From NCBI GenBank assembly GCA_017530505.1, contig JAFXMI010000012.1, forward strand, positions 1 through 55,942: 55,942 bases of DNA. The letters are read 5' to 3'. This document shows positions 26,554 through 36,407 of this stretch, in pieces. The stretch's first letter is position 1. Each line of letters opens with the position of its first letter. This DNA is from Clostridia bacterium. GTDB taxonomy: Bacteria; Bacillota; Clostridia; TANB77; CAG-508. A program made the position numbers and the translations under genes. The notes under the pieces were generated by a model. It ran no database searches, was not told the origin of the DNA, and saw only the letters and a list, made by a program, of their open reading frames with translations.

Positions 26554-29500
26554 ATGGAAGTAAAAAGAATCTATGTAAAAAAGAAAGAAGGATTTAATGT
26601 TGAAGCAAAAGGAGTTTTATCAGATTTAAAAGAAAATCTTCAAATTGAAAACATCAAAAATCTTGAAATATATAATAGATACGATGTATTTGGTATTTCC
26701 CAAGAAACTTTTGAAAAGGCTAAAAATACAATTTTTTCAGAGCCACAAGTTGATGATTGGTATACTGATGATATCCCTTTAAATAAATATGATATGATTT
26801 TTGGAATAGAAAGTTTACCAGGACAATTTGACCAAAGAGCTAGCTCACTTTCTGAATGTTTACAAATTATTTCAGAAGATACTAAGCCAATTTCTAGAAC
26901 AGCTAAAGTTTATGTACTTTCTGGAAATTTGCTAGAAGAAGATGTAAAAAGAATAAAGAAATATTTAATAAATCCTGTAGATTCTAGAGAAGCTTCTTTA
27001 GATAAATTGGAAACTTTAGAGGAAAAGGCTGAAGAGCCAGCAGATATTACAGTCTGTGATGGATTTATAAATATGACAGATGAAGATAGCGAAGAATTTT
27101 ATAAAAAATATGGATTTGCTATGGATTTAGCTGATTTAAAATTTTGTAAAAATTATTTTAAAAATGTTGAAAAAAGAGATCCGACAATTACTGAAATGAA
27201 AATGATAGATACATATTGGTCAGATCATTGTAGACATACAACTTTCCTTACAAAACTTGAAGTACTAGATATAAAATGGGATTTATTACAAAGAGTTTAT
27301 GAGGAGTATATTAAATCAAGAGCTTTTGTATATGAGAATAAAAAAGCCAAAGATGTGTGTTTAATGGATATTGCAACAGTTGCTGTAAAAGAACTTAAGA
27401 AAAAAGGTTTACTAAAAGATCTTGATGAATCAGAAGAAATAAATGCTTGTAGTATAAAAGCTGAAATAGTAGTAGATGGAAAGCCAGAAGAGTACCTGAT
27501 TATGTTTAAAAATGAAACACATAATCACCCAACAGAAATTGAACCTTTTGGTGGTGCATCTACTTGTTTAGGTGGAGCAATTCGTGATCCTCTTTCTGGT
27601 AGAGTATATGTTTACCAAGCAATGAGAGTAACAGGCTGTGCAGATCCTAGAACTCCAGTAAAAGATACACTTCCAAATAAACTTCCACAAAGAAAAATTA
27701 CAACAGAAGCAGCTAGAGGATACAGTTCTTATGGAAATCAAATTGGTTTAGCAACAGGACAAGTTGCTGAAATTTATGATGAAGGATATGTTGCTAAAAG
27801 ATTAGAATTAGGTGCTTTAATAGGTGCTGCACCAGCTAAAAATGTAATTAGATTAAGACCAGAACCAGGAGATAAAGTTGTATTATTAGGTGGTAGAACG
27901 GGACGTGATGGATTAGGAGGAGCAACTGGTTCATCTAAAGCACATAATAGTAATTCACTTTCTTCATGTGGAGCAGAAGTCCAAAAGGGAAATGCTCCTG
28001 AAGAAAGAAAAATTCAAAGATTATTTAGAAATAGTGAAGCTACTAAATTAATTAAAAGATGTAATGATTTTGGTGCAGGAGGAGTTTCAGTTGCTATTGG
28101 GGAACTTGCAGATGGTTTAGAAATTAATTTAGATAAGATACCTAAAAAATATGAAGGGTTAGATGGAACTGAACTTGCAATTTCAGAATCACAGGAAAGA
28201 ATGGCTGTTGTTGTTGCAAATAAAGATGTTCAAAAATTTATAAATTTAGCTGAAACAGAAAATATTGAAGCAACTGTTGTTGCTGAAATTACAAAAGAAG
28301 CAAGAGTAAAAATGTACTGGAGAGGAAAACTTATTGTTGATATTTCTAGAGAATTTTTAGATACAAACGGAACTGTAAAAGAAGCTCAAATTTCTGTTTC
28401 CAAACCCAATTATGAAAAAAGCTATTTTACTAAAAAAGAATCAAAAAATATAGAAAAATCTTGGAAAGATATTTTATCAGATTTAAATGTATGTTCTCAA
28501 AAGGGGTTGGTAGAAAGATTTGATAGCACAATTGGAGCAAATACAGTATTAATGCCATTTGGTGGAAAATATCAATTAACTCCATCTGAAGGTATGGTAG
28601 CTAGAATTCCAACTTTAGAGGGATATACAGATGATGGAACAATCATGACCTATGGATATAATCCTAAAATTGCAAAATGGAGTGCTTTTCATGGTTCTGT
28701 TTACGCTATAGTTGAAAGTGTATCAAAATTTGTAGCAATTGGTGGAGATTATAAAAAATCATGGCTAACTTTACAAGAATTCTTTGAAAAACTTGGAAAT
28801 AATCCAGAAAGATGGGGAAAACCTTTTGCTGCTCTTCTTGGAGCATATTATGTACAAGAGAAATTGAATATTGCTGCAATTGGTGGTAAAGACAGTATGT
28901 CTGGTTCATATAATGAATTAGATGTACCACCTACACTTGTTTCATTTACAGTTGGTACTGTAGATATTACTAAAGTTGTTTCAAATGAATTCAAAAAAAG
29001 TGGTTCAAAAGTTGTTTTATTAAAAACAAAAATGGATGATGAATTTATGCTTGATTTTGAAGAGTTAAAAGAAAATTATGAGCTTGTACATAGCTTAATA
29101 GATTCTGGAAAAGTTTTATCTTGTAGCACCATAAGACACGGTGGAATTGCAGAAGTAATTTCTAAAGCATGTTTTGGAAACAAATTAGGATTTGAATTAT
29201 CTACTGATATTAATGTTTTTGAACCTATGTATGGCTCTTTTGTATTAGAACTTGCTGAAGATGTATCAAACGAGAAGTTTATTGAGTTAGGAAGTATAAA
29301 TGAAACTAAAAAAATTATTTCTAAAAATTTAACAATCGATTTAGATGAAGCTTTAAAAATTTGGGAAGAACCTTTAGAAAAAATATTTCCTACTAAAACT
29401 GAAATAACAAAACAAGAAAAAATTGAAAATACAGTCTCAGATAAAAATCAAGTTATAGCTTCTAAGGTAAAAATTGCAAAACCAAGAGTATTCATTCCAG

Positions 29501-30276
29501 TATTCCCAGGAACAAACTGTGAATATGATGTTGCAAAAGCCTTTGAAAATGCTGGTGCTATTACAAATACAGTTGTATTTAAAAATACAAAATCAAATGA
29601 TGTAAAAGAATCAATTGAAGCTTTTGCAAAAGCAATTGCTGAGGCTCAAATAATTATGATACCAGGTGGATTTAGTAGTGGTGATGAGCCAGAAGGTTCT
29701 GCAAAATTTATTGGAGCAGTATTTAGAAATGAGAAATTAAAAGAAGAAATATCTAAATTATTATATAATAGAGATGGTTTAATGCTAGGAATATGTAATG
29801 GATTCCAAGCTTTAGTAAAACTTGGTTTAGTTCCTTATGGAAAAATAATAGATATGAAGTCTAATATGCCAACCTTAACTTTTAATGATATTGGAAGACA
29901 TCAATCAAGAATAGTAAATACAAAGGTTGTATCTAAATTATCTCCATGGCTTGCTGGAGCAGAACTTGGAAAAATATATAATATACCTATTTCACATGGA
30001 GAGGGAAAATTTATTGTAACACAAGAAGAATATGCAAAGCTAAAATTAAATGGACAAATTGCTACAGAATATGTAGATTTTGAAGGAAATCCAACTTATA
30101 ATATAGACTTTAATCCAAATGGTTCAAATTACGCTATTGAAGGGATTACAAGTCCCGATGGTAGAGTATTTGGTAAGATGGGACATAGTGAGAGAGTAAT
30201 AAAAGATATTATGAAAAATATTCCAGGACAGAAGGATCAAAAATTATTTGAATCAGGTGTAAACTATTATAATTAA
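26554..30276 (+). CDS. purL: Phosphoribosylformylglycinamidine synthase PurL, single-chain type
   Basis: Converts FGAR to FGAM using ATP and glutamine. 1240 residues, the large single-chain form seen in Clostridia and Proteobacteria rather than PurSQL. Order: PurS-like N-terminus (~1-150), DHCRHTTF, two AIR-synthase-like halves (NETHNHPTEIEPFGGAST; GGKDSMSGSYNELDVPPTL), and a C-terminal class I glutaminase (VFPGTNCEYD, PGGFSSGDEPEG, MLGICNGFQAL with the catalytic Cys). Intact, with no CGG. Confidence 0.97.
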   Translation: MEVKRIYVKKKEGFNVEAKGVLSDLKENLQIENIKNLEIYNRYDVFGISQETFEKAKNTIFSEPQVDDWYTDDIPLNKYDMIFGIESLPGQFDQRASSLSECLQIISEDTKPISRTAKVYVLSGNLLEEDVKRIKKYLINPVDSREASLDKLETLEEKAEEPADITVCDGFINMTDEDSEEFYKKYGFAMDLADLKFCKNYFKNVEKRDPTITEMKMIDTYWSDHCRHTTFLTKLEVLDIKWDLLQRVYEEYIKSRAFVYENKKAKDVCLMDIATVAVKELKKKGLLKDLDESEEINACSIKAEIVVDGKPEEYLIMFKNETHNHPTEIEPFGGASTCLGGAIRDPLSGRVYVYQAMRVTGCADPRTPVKDTLPNKLPQRKITTEAARGYSSYGNQIGLATGQVAEIYDEGYVAKRLELGALIGAAPAKNVIRLRPEPGDKVVLLGGRTGRDGLGGATGSSKAHNSNSLSSCGAEVQKGNAPEERKIQRLFRNSEATKLIKRCNDFGAGGVSVAIGELADGLEINLDKIPKKYEGLDGTELAISESQERMAVVVANKDVQKFINLAETENIEATVVAEITKEARVKMYWRGKLIVDISREFLDTNGTVKEAQISVSKPNYEKSYFTKKESKNIEKSWKDILSDLNVCSQKGLVERFDSTIGANTVLMPFGGKYQLTPSEGMVARIPTLEGYTDDGTIMTYGYNPKIAKWSAFHGSVYAIVESVSKFVAIGGDYKKSWLTLQEFFEKLGNNPERWGKPFAALLGAYYVQEKLNIAAIGGKDSMSGSYNELDVPPTLVSFTVGTVDITKVVSNEFKKSGSKVVLLKTKMDDEFMLDFEELKENYELVHSLIDSGKVLSCSTIRHGGIAEVISKACFGNKLGFELSTDINVFEPMYGSFVLELAEDVSNEKFIELGSINETKKIISKNLTIDLDEALKIWEEPLEKIFPTKTEITKQEKIENTVSDKNQVIASKVKIAKPRVFIPVFPGTNCEYDVAKAFENAGAITNTVVFKNTKSNDVKESIEAFAKAIAEAQIIMIPGGFSSGDEPEGSAKFIGAVFRNEKLKEEISKLLYNRDGLMLGICNGFQALVKLGLVPYGKIIDMKSNMPTLTFNDIGRHQSRIVNTKVVSKLSPWLAGAELGKIYNIPISHGEGKFIVTQEEYAKLKLNGQIATEYVDFEGNPTYNIDFNPNGSNYAIEGITSPDGRVFGKMGHSERVIKDIMKNIPGQKDQKLFESGVNYYN

Positions 30277-30351
30277 AAGATACTTGTTTTAAAGTAATTT
30301 ATAAAAAAATAGAAGAAAATAATAATATTATAAATAGGGAAGGAAAAATAA

Positions 30352-31785
30352 ATGGAAAATACAATTTACACTACTCCGCTAGCTGGACGTTATCCAAGTA
30401 AAGAAATGAATTATTTATGGTCAAATGATAGTAGATATTCTACTTGGAGAAAATTATGGATAGCCTTAGCAGAAACAGAAAAAGAGCTTGGAATTAGTAT
30501 AACAGATGAACAAATTGAACAAATGAAAAAACATGTTTTTGATATAGATTATGATATAGTAGCTAAAAGAGAGAAAGAATGTAGACATGATGTAATGTCA
30601 CATGTTTATGAATTTGGAATAAAATGTCCTTTAGCAAAACCAATAATCCATTTAGGAGCAACATCTTGTTATGTAACAGATAATACAGAAGTTATATTAA
30701 TGAAAGAAGCTTTAAAATTAATTAAACAAAAATTAATTGTTGTTGTTAATAATTTAAAGAAATTTGCAGAAGAAAATAAAAATATTGTTTGTCTTGGATA
30801 TACACATTTTCAGCCAGCTCAACTTACAACAGTAGGGAAAAGAGCAACTCTTTGGATGCAAGATTTAATTGAAGATTTAGAAGAACTTGAATTTGTTGAA
30901 ACCAATCTAAAACTACTAGGTTCAAAAGGTACAACTGGTACTCAAGAGAGTTTTATGAAATTATTTAAAGATGAAGATAAAGTTAAACAAATAGATGGAA
31001 AGATTGCAGAAAAAATGGGATTTGATAAATGTTTTTCGGTATCAGGTCAAACATATACTAGAAAATTAGATTCAAGAGTTTTAAATCTTTTGTCTCAAAT
31101 TGCACAAAGTGCTTCAAAATTTGCTAACGATATGAGACTTCTTCAACATGAAAAAGAATTAGAAGAACCTTTTGAAAAAAGTCAAATAGGTTCTTCTGCA
31201 ATGGCATATAAGAGAAACCCAATGAGGAGTGAAAGAATTAATTCGCTTTCTCGTCATGTTATTACTTTAGCAACAGATGCAGCAATGACAGCTGGAACGC
31301 AATGGCTTGAAAGAACATTAGATGATTCAGCAAACAGAAGAATTTGCATTCCTGAAGCATTTTTAACAGTTGATAGTATATTGATTCTATATGCTAATAT
31401 TTCCAATAATATTGTTGTATATAAAAATGTAATTAATTCAAACCTTATGGAAGAACTTCCTTTTATGGGTACTGAAGAGATTATTATGAATGCTGTATTA
31501 AAAGGTGGAGATAGGCAAGAACTTCACGAAAAAATAAGAGTTTATTCTATGGAAGCTGGGAAACAAGTAAAAGAGTTTGGAAAATCAAATGACTTAGTTG
31601 ATAGAATTGCAAAAGATGGTTATTTTGGATTAACAAAAGAAGAAATAATTGATGCACTAAATCCTGAAAATCTTTGTGGTAGAGCGGTTCATCAGGTAGA
31701 TGACTTTATAGTTGAAAAAGTAAGTCCAGTATTAGAAAAATACAAAGATTTATTAGATGGTGTAAACACAGAAGTAAATGTTTAG
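30352..31785 (+). CDS. purB: Adenylosuccinate lyase PurB
   Basis: Cleaves SAICAR to AICAR and adenylosuccinate to AMP, releasing fumarate. 477 residues of the fumarase/aspartase superfamily. Signature GSSAMAYKRNPMRSERI and TSCYVTDNTEV, LGYTHFQPAQLTTVGKRATL, plus ERTLDDSANRRICIPEAFL. ATG after GGGAAGGA. Closes the forward purine run, after PurL. Confidence 0.96.
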   Translation: MENTIYTTPLAGRYPSKEMNYLWSNDSRYSTWRKLWIALAETEKELGISITDEQIEQMKKHVFDIDYDIVAKREKECRHDVMSHVYEFGIKCPLAKPIIHLGATSCYVTDNTEVILMKEALKLIKQKLIVVVNNLKKFAEENKNIVCLGYTHFQPAQLTTVGKRATLWMQDLIEDLEELEFVETNLKLLGSKGTTGTQESFMKLFKDEDKVKQIDGKIAEKMGFDKCFSVSGQTYTRKLDSRVLNLLSQIAQSASKFANDMRLLQHEKELEEPFEKSQIGSSAMAYKRNPMRSERINSLSRHVITLATDAAMTAGTQWLERTLDDSANRRICIPEAFLTVDSILILYANISNNIVVYKNVINSNLMEELPFMGTEEIIMNAVLKGGDRQELHEKIRVYSMEAGKQVKEFGKSNDLVDRIAKDGYFGLTKEEIIDALNPENLCGRAVHQVDDFIVEKVSPVLEKYKDLLDGVNTEVNV

Positions 31786-31850
31786 CTTTTTAATGATTTT
31801 TATTTATATATACTTTTTAAAAAGAAATTAAGGAGAAAAAAGGATTTAAT

Positions 31851-32429
31851 ATGTATAAAACAAAAATAAAAAAAGTAATTGATTTATTTTTTATATGTTT
31901 TTTAATAGGCGCTCAAATGTTTGGAAGTGGAATGGCTGTAATTCCAATTCTTCAAAGAGAATTTATTGATAAAAGAAAAATGATTACAAATGAAGAATTA
32001 TTAGATATAATGTCAATATCACAATGTACTCCAGGAGCGTATACTGTCAACATTGTTACTTTTATAGGAAATAAATATTGTGGTTTTATTGGAGGAATGA
32101 TGTCAGCAATTGGACTAACAATTATTCCCATAATTACAATAATATTGTTTACAGCTTTTTATGAATATATTTCTGAGTTGGAATTTATTAGAAGCGCAAT
32201 GGTAGGAATAACTGTTTCTGTATTTTGCTTAATTATTAATTCATTTATAAATCTATGGAAAAGTGCTATTGTGAGCAAAACAACATTTATACTATTTACA
32301 CTATCTTTTGTACTATATTTTTTTTCCGATATAAATATAATATTTATTATATTTATAATGGGAATATTAAATTTGCTACTTGAAAAATATGTATTTCCTA
32401 AAATAAAAAAAAGTGAGGGAAAAGCATAG
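31851..32429 (+). CDS. Chromate transporter family, first half-protein
   Basis: 192 residues, short-chain CHR family (one domain per polypeptide, working as a pair). Family motif FLIGAQMFGSGMAVIPILQR and SISQCTPGAYTVNIVTFIGN; about six helices. Stop is immediately followed by the start of the second half-protein, so the two are translationally coupled. Real substrate in anaerobic gut bacteria is uncertain; chromate export is shown only for some members. Confidence 0.85.
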   Translation: MYKTKIKKVIDLFFICFLIGAQMFGSGMAVIPILQREFIDKRKMITNEELLDIMSISQCTPGAYTVNIVTFIGNKYCGFIGGMMSAIGLTIIPIITIILFTAFYEYISELEFIRSAMVGITVSVFCLIINSFINLWKSAIVSKTTFILFTLSFVLYFFSDINIIFIIFIMGILNLLLEKYVFPKIKKSEGKA

Positions 32430-32987
32430 GTGATATATTTATATTTAATAAAAGAATTTGTATTAATTGGATGTTTTTCTTTTGGTGGGGGATTAGTTAT
32501 GATTCCCTTTATCAGAAATATAGCAGAAGTTACTGGAATTATAACAGAAGAACAATTAATTGAAATGGTCGCAATTTCTGAAATAACCCCAGGTCCGCTT
32601 GCAGTAAATATGGCTACATATGTAGGATACATAATAAATGGTACAATTACTGGAATAATTACAACAATAGCACTAATTGTACCTCAAATAATTATAATTC
32701 ATTTTATATTTTTAATTTTTAAAAAATTTAAGGATAATAAAGATGTTAAAGCTGTTTTAAAAGGAATAAAGCCAGTTTCACTCGCATTAACATTGGGAGT
32801 AGCTATTTCAATTTTTAAAACTACTTTTTTAGTAAAAGTAGAAAATAAAAATAATTTTTTAAATATATTTAATTGGAAAAGTATACTATTAGGAATTATA
32901 ATGTTTTCTATTATGAGGAAAATAGAAATACACCCTATTTTTTATTTTGTAATTAGTGCAGTAATTGGAATTGTATTTTCATTTTAA
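32430..32987 (+). CDS. Chromate transporter family, second half-protein
   Basis: 185 residues; GCFSFGGGLVMIPFIR and AISEITPGPLAVNMATYVGY are the classic CHR motifs. Start is GTG at 32430, overlapping no coding and preceded by GAGGGAAAA at the end of the first half. Probably forms an inverted-topology dimer with the preceding protein, as described for short-chain CHR pairs. Ends at a strong terminator shared with purH. Confidence 0.85.
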   Translation: MIYLYLIKEFVLIGCFSFGGGLVMIPFIRNIAEVTGIITEEQLIEMVAISEITPGPLAVNMATYVGYIINGTITGIITTIALIVPQIIIIHFIFLIFKKFKDNKDVKAVLKGIKPVSLALTLGVAISIFKTTFLVKVENKNNFLNIFNWKSILLGIIMFSIMRKIEIHPIFYFVISAVIGIVFSF

Positions 32988-33025
32988 AAAAGGTTTTTAG
33001 AAAATTTTTCTAAAAACCTTTTTTT
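32985..33025. terminator. Bidirectional terminator between chromate transporter and purH
   Basis: AAAAAAGGTTTTTAGAAAA and its complement around a two-base loop, with T tracts on both strands. Confidence 0.88.
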
Positions 33026-33048
33026 AATATAATTAAACTCTAATATTA

Positions 33049-34596
33049 TTAATGTCTAAAATGTCTCATATGAGTAAATATCATTGAAATTCCATATTCA
33101 TTACATTTATCTATTGAAAGTTGATCTTTTAACGCTCCACCTGGTTGAATTATAGCCGTGATTCCAGATTTATAAGCTGCTTCAACATTATCATCAAAAG
33201 GGAAGAAAGCATCAGATGCAAGAACGGCGCCTTTTGTTGCATCTTTTCCTATAAGCTCTTTAGCATGTTCAAAGCATTGTTTTGAAGCCCAAATTCTGTT
33301 AACTTGTCCAGGTCCTATCCCAATGGTTTGTTTATTTTTAGCAACAGCAATACCATTTGATTTAACATATTTTACAACTTTCCATGCAAATAACAAATCT
33401 TCTAATTCTTTTTCGGAAGGCTTTTTATTTGTTACAACTTCAAAGCTATCATAAATTTTCGAATCGACTGATTGAACAATAATACCACCATTAATTTTTT
33501 TAATATCATAAGAATTTTCTGATTGTTTAACTGAAATTTCAGGTAGCAAAAGTATTCTAACATTTTTTTTGGATTTTAAAATTTCTAAGGCATCATCAGT
33601 ATAAGAAGGCGCAACAATAACCTCTAAAAACATTTCAGCCATTTCTTTTGCAATTTGAGCAGATAATTCTCTGTTTGAAACTACTATACCACCAAAAATT
33701 GACATCTTATCAGCTTGATAAGCCTTTTTCCAAGCATCTTCAATATTGTTACTACTTCCAACACCACAAGGGTTTCCATGTTTACAAGCAACTATAGTAG
33801 GTTCTTCAAATTCTTTTAAAAGCTCTAAAGCTCCATTTGTATCATTAACATTATTAAAGGATAGTTCTTTTCCATTTAATTGTTTTGCAGTTACTAAAGA
33901 ACCAATGCATTTTCCTGTTTCTCTATATAAAGCACCAGTTTGATGAGGATTTTCTCCATATCTCATTTCTTGAACTTTTTCGAAAGTTAAAGTTAGTTTT
34001 TCAGGATAAGAATTATCTTTTCTTTGTTCTTTTATGTAATTAAATATCATTGAATCATAATTTGCAGTGTGTTCAAAAACTTTTTGCATTAAATAAAATT
34101 TAGTATCTAAAGAAACTTGTTTATTAGTTTTTAATTCATCTAATACTTTTGAATAATCATCAGGATCAGTAATAACTGCAACATCTTGATAATTTTTAGC
34201 GGCGCTACGTAGCATTGTGGGGCCACCTATATCTATATTTTCAATACATTCTTCTCTTGTAACATTTTCCTTCATAATAGTAGCTTTAAAAGGATAAAGA
34301 TTAACAATTACAAAATCTATTGTATCTATACCTAGATCTGAAAGTTGTTTCATGTGATTTTGATTACTTCTTATTGCTAAAATACCAGCATGAACTTTTG
34401 GGTGAAGAGTTTTAACTCTACCATTAAGGCATTCTGGAAATCCAGTTAAATCAGAAATTTCAATTGCATCTATTCCTTCTTCTTTTAATTTTTTGTAAGT
34501 TCCACCTGTTGAAATAATTTCTATTCCAAGATTGTTCAATTCTTTTGCAAATTCTACAATACCTGTTTTATCTGATACGCTAATCAGTGCTTTCAT
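33049..34596 (-). CDS. purH: Bifunctional AICAR formyltransferase/IMP cyclohydrolase PurH
   Basis: Last two steps to IMP. 515 residues. N-terminal MGS-like cyclohydrolase domain (MKALISVSDKTGIVEFAKEL, STGGTYKKL, GRVKTLHPKVHAGIL, NLYPF, NIDIGGPTMLRSAAKN) and C-terminal transformylase (YGENPHQTGALY, CKHGNPCGVG, SDAFFPFDD, IIQPGGALKDQLSIDKCNEY). Both active. AGGAGG precedes ATG. Last of the minus-strand purine genes. Confidence 0.97.
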   Translation of the reverse strand: MKALISVSDKTGIVEFAKELNNLGIEIISTGGTYKKLKEEGIDAIEISDLTGFPECLNGRVKTLHPKVHAGILAIRSNQNHMKQLSDLGIDTIDFVIVNLYPFKATIMKENVTREECIENIDIGGPTMLRSAAKNYQDVAVITDPDDYSKVLDELKTNKQVSLDTKFYLMQKVFEHTANYDSMIFNYIKEQRKDNSYPEKLTLTFEKVQEMRYGENPHQTGALYRETGKCIGSLVTAKQLNGKELSFNNVNDTNGALELLKEFEEPTIVACKHGNPCGVGSSNNIEDAWKKAYQADKMSIFGGIVVSNRELSAQIAKEMAEMFLEVIVAPSYTDDALEILKSKKNVRILLLPEISVKQSENSYDIKKINGGIIVQSVDSKIYDSFEVVTNKKPSEKELEDLLFAWKVVKYVKSNGIAVAKNKQTIGIGPGQVNRIWASKQCFEHAKELIGKDATKGAVLASDAFFPFDDNVEAAYKSGITAIIQPGGALKDQLSIDKCNEYGISMIFTHMRHFRH

Positions 34597-34692
34597 ATGA
34601 ACTAATCCTCCTATGTTTAATTATTATATTTTTTTTTTTGTTATTAAATTTTTTATTAAATTAATTAAAATTATTTTAATTTAAAATAGTAA

Positions 34693-35547
34693 TTATTTAA
34701 ATTTTTTTTCAGTTAATATTTCAAATATTTCTATGTATTTATTTGAGGTTGTATTAATTACATTTTCAGGAATTTCTGGTTTTGTATTTAAATCATATTT
34801 GGTGGATTTAATCCAATCACGGATATATTGTTTATCAAAACTATTTTGGGCACGTCCAATTTCATAAGTATTTGCAGGCCAAAAACGACTAGAATCTGGG
34901 GTTAATACTTCGTCTCCTATTACAAGTTCTCCATTTTCATCTAACCCAAATTCAAATTTTGTATCTGCAATAATTATTCCTCTTTCTGCAGCATATTCAG
35001 AACATTTATTATAAATTTCAATTGTTTTTTTCTTTAGCTTTTCAGCTAATTCTTGACCTACCAAATCAACAGTTTGTTCAAAAGAAAGATGTTCATCATG
35101 TGTTCCAACATCAGCTTTGGTAGAAGGTGTAAATATTGGCTCAGGCAATTTTTGAGACTCTTGTAATCCTTTAGGTAAAGTAATACCACATACTTTTCCA
35201 GTTTCTTTATAAGCAATCCAACCAGAACCGCTAATATATCCTCTTACAATACATTCTACAGGAATCATTTTTAGTTTTTTAACTAACATACTTCTTCCTT
35301 CAAACTCAGGTGTTTGAAATTCCTTTGGAAAATCTTTTGAATCAATTGAAATTACATGATTTGGTACAATGTCTGTAATAAAGTCAAACCAAAATTTTGA
35401 TATTTGATTTAAGACTTTTCCTTTGTTAGGTATCATTGCTGGTAAGATATAGTCAAAAGCAGAAATCCTATCAGACACAACTAATAATAATTTATCTTCA
35501 TCAACTTCGTATATTTCACGAACTTTACCACTAGTAATTTTTTTCAT
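34693..35547 (-). CDS. purC: SAICAR synthetase PurC
   Basis: Joins aspartate to CAIR with ATP. 284 residues, the longer variant with an extended C-terminus (QYIRDWIKSTKYDLNTKPEI). Motifs GKVREIYEVDEDKLLLVVSD, RISAFDYILPAMIPNKGKVL, VECIVRGYISGSGWIAYKET, DTKFEFGLDENGELVIGDEV and LTPDSSRFWP. Lies between purE and purH in the same direction. Confidence 0.96.
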   Translation of the reverse strand: MKKITSGKVREIYEVDEDKLLLVVSDRISAFDYILPAMIPNKGKVLNQISKFWFDFITDIVPNHVISIDSKDFPKEFQTPEFEGRSMLVKKLKMIPVECIVRGYISGSGWIAYKETGKVCGITLPKGLQESQKLPEPIFTPSTKADVGTHDEHLSFEQTVDLVGQELAEKLKKKTIEIYNKCSEYAAERGIIIADTKFEFGLDENGELVIGDEVLTPDSSRFWPANTYEIGRAQNSFDKQYIRDWIKSTKYDLNTKPEIPENVINTTSNKYIEIFEILTEKKFK

Positions 35548-35636
35548 TTTTGAAAAATTCCTTTCTTTAATTTTTTTAGTAAAAAACTCTATTAAATACT
35601 ATTTTTATTTTAACTTTTACTATAATTATATTGATA

Positions 35637-36159
35637 TTACATTTGTTTTATATAATTATCATAACCTATATTTTGTAGTTTTTCGTCTTTTGTTATTACT
35701 TGTTCTGCTAAATCTTTTTTATATTTAATAATTTTTTCACGCATATTTTCATTTGAAGAAGCTAAGATTGTTGCAGCTAATATTCCAGCATTTTTAGCAC
35801 CATTTATAGATACCGTTGCAACAGGAATTCCAGATGGCATTTGAACAATAGAATAAAGTGAATCTATACCATTTAGAGTTTTTGTATAAATTGGTACTCC
35901 TATAACTGGCACTGGTATCATAGCAGCTAAAACGCCAGGAAGGTGGGCAGCACCTCCTGCACCTCCGAATTACAACTTTAACCTTTTTTTGCTTTAAACT
36001 TTCTGCATATTCCATAACTTTAAGAGGAGTTCTATGAATTGATAAAACTTTTATTTCATAGTTAATTCCAAAGTCTTCTAAAACTTTTGCAGCGTCTTTC
36101 ATTATTGGTAAATCAGAATCTGATCCCATAATAATTGAAACCTGAATTTCTTTTTCCAT
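35637..36159 (-). CDS. purE: N5-CAIR mutase PurE with +1 frameshift at CGG
   Basis: Catalytic subunit for CAIR formation. Begins [20 protein letters not shown], then [12 protein letters not shown]. After KVKVVI the frame meets CGG (35967-35965), giving a nonsense Arg/Cys-rich tail. Skipping the C gives [20 protein letters not shown], then [20 protein letters not shown], the active-site loops of PurE, to the stop at 35637. About 173 residues, normal length. I chose ATG 36159; ATG 36171 is also possible but abuts the ribosome site. Part of a complete pathway with purC and purH downstream, so loss would be surprising. Confidence 0.93.
35964..35967 (-). other. CGG +1 frameshift site 5 (ATT CGG A)
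   Basis: In-frame CGG after ATT (Ile) in purE. Resumption at GGA (35966-35964) gives the invariant [10 protein letters not shown] motif. Position is fixed almost to the codon by conservation on both sides. Confidence 0.93.
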
Positions 36160-36244
36160 TATAAATTCCATTCCTTTCTAAAGGCACACAATATTCTAAA
36201 TAAAAGAAAATTGTATATTTTATTTTAAAAAAATTATTAAATAT

Positions 36245-36273
36245 ATAATATAAGAAAGTTGATTTAAAGTCAA
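36245..36273 (-). promoter_or_regulatory. Promoter of purE-purC-purH
   Basis: On the minus strand TTGACT (36273-36268), 17-bp spacer, TATTAT (36250-36245). Confidence 0.65.
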
Positions 36274-36407
36274 TATTTTTACTTTAAATATTCAAGGTTT
36301 ATGTATTTACTTTTAATATATGATATGGTATTGTATAAGAGATAAATTATAAGAGGAAAAAAATTTTTAATTAATGGCTAAACTTTTAAGAAAGGAATGA
36401 ATGTAAA

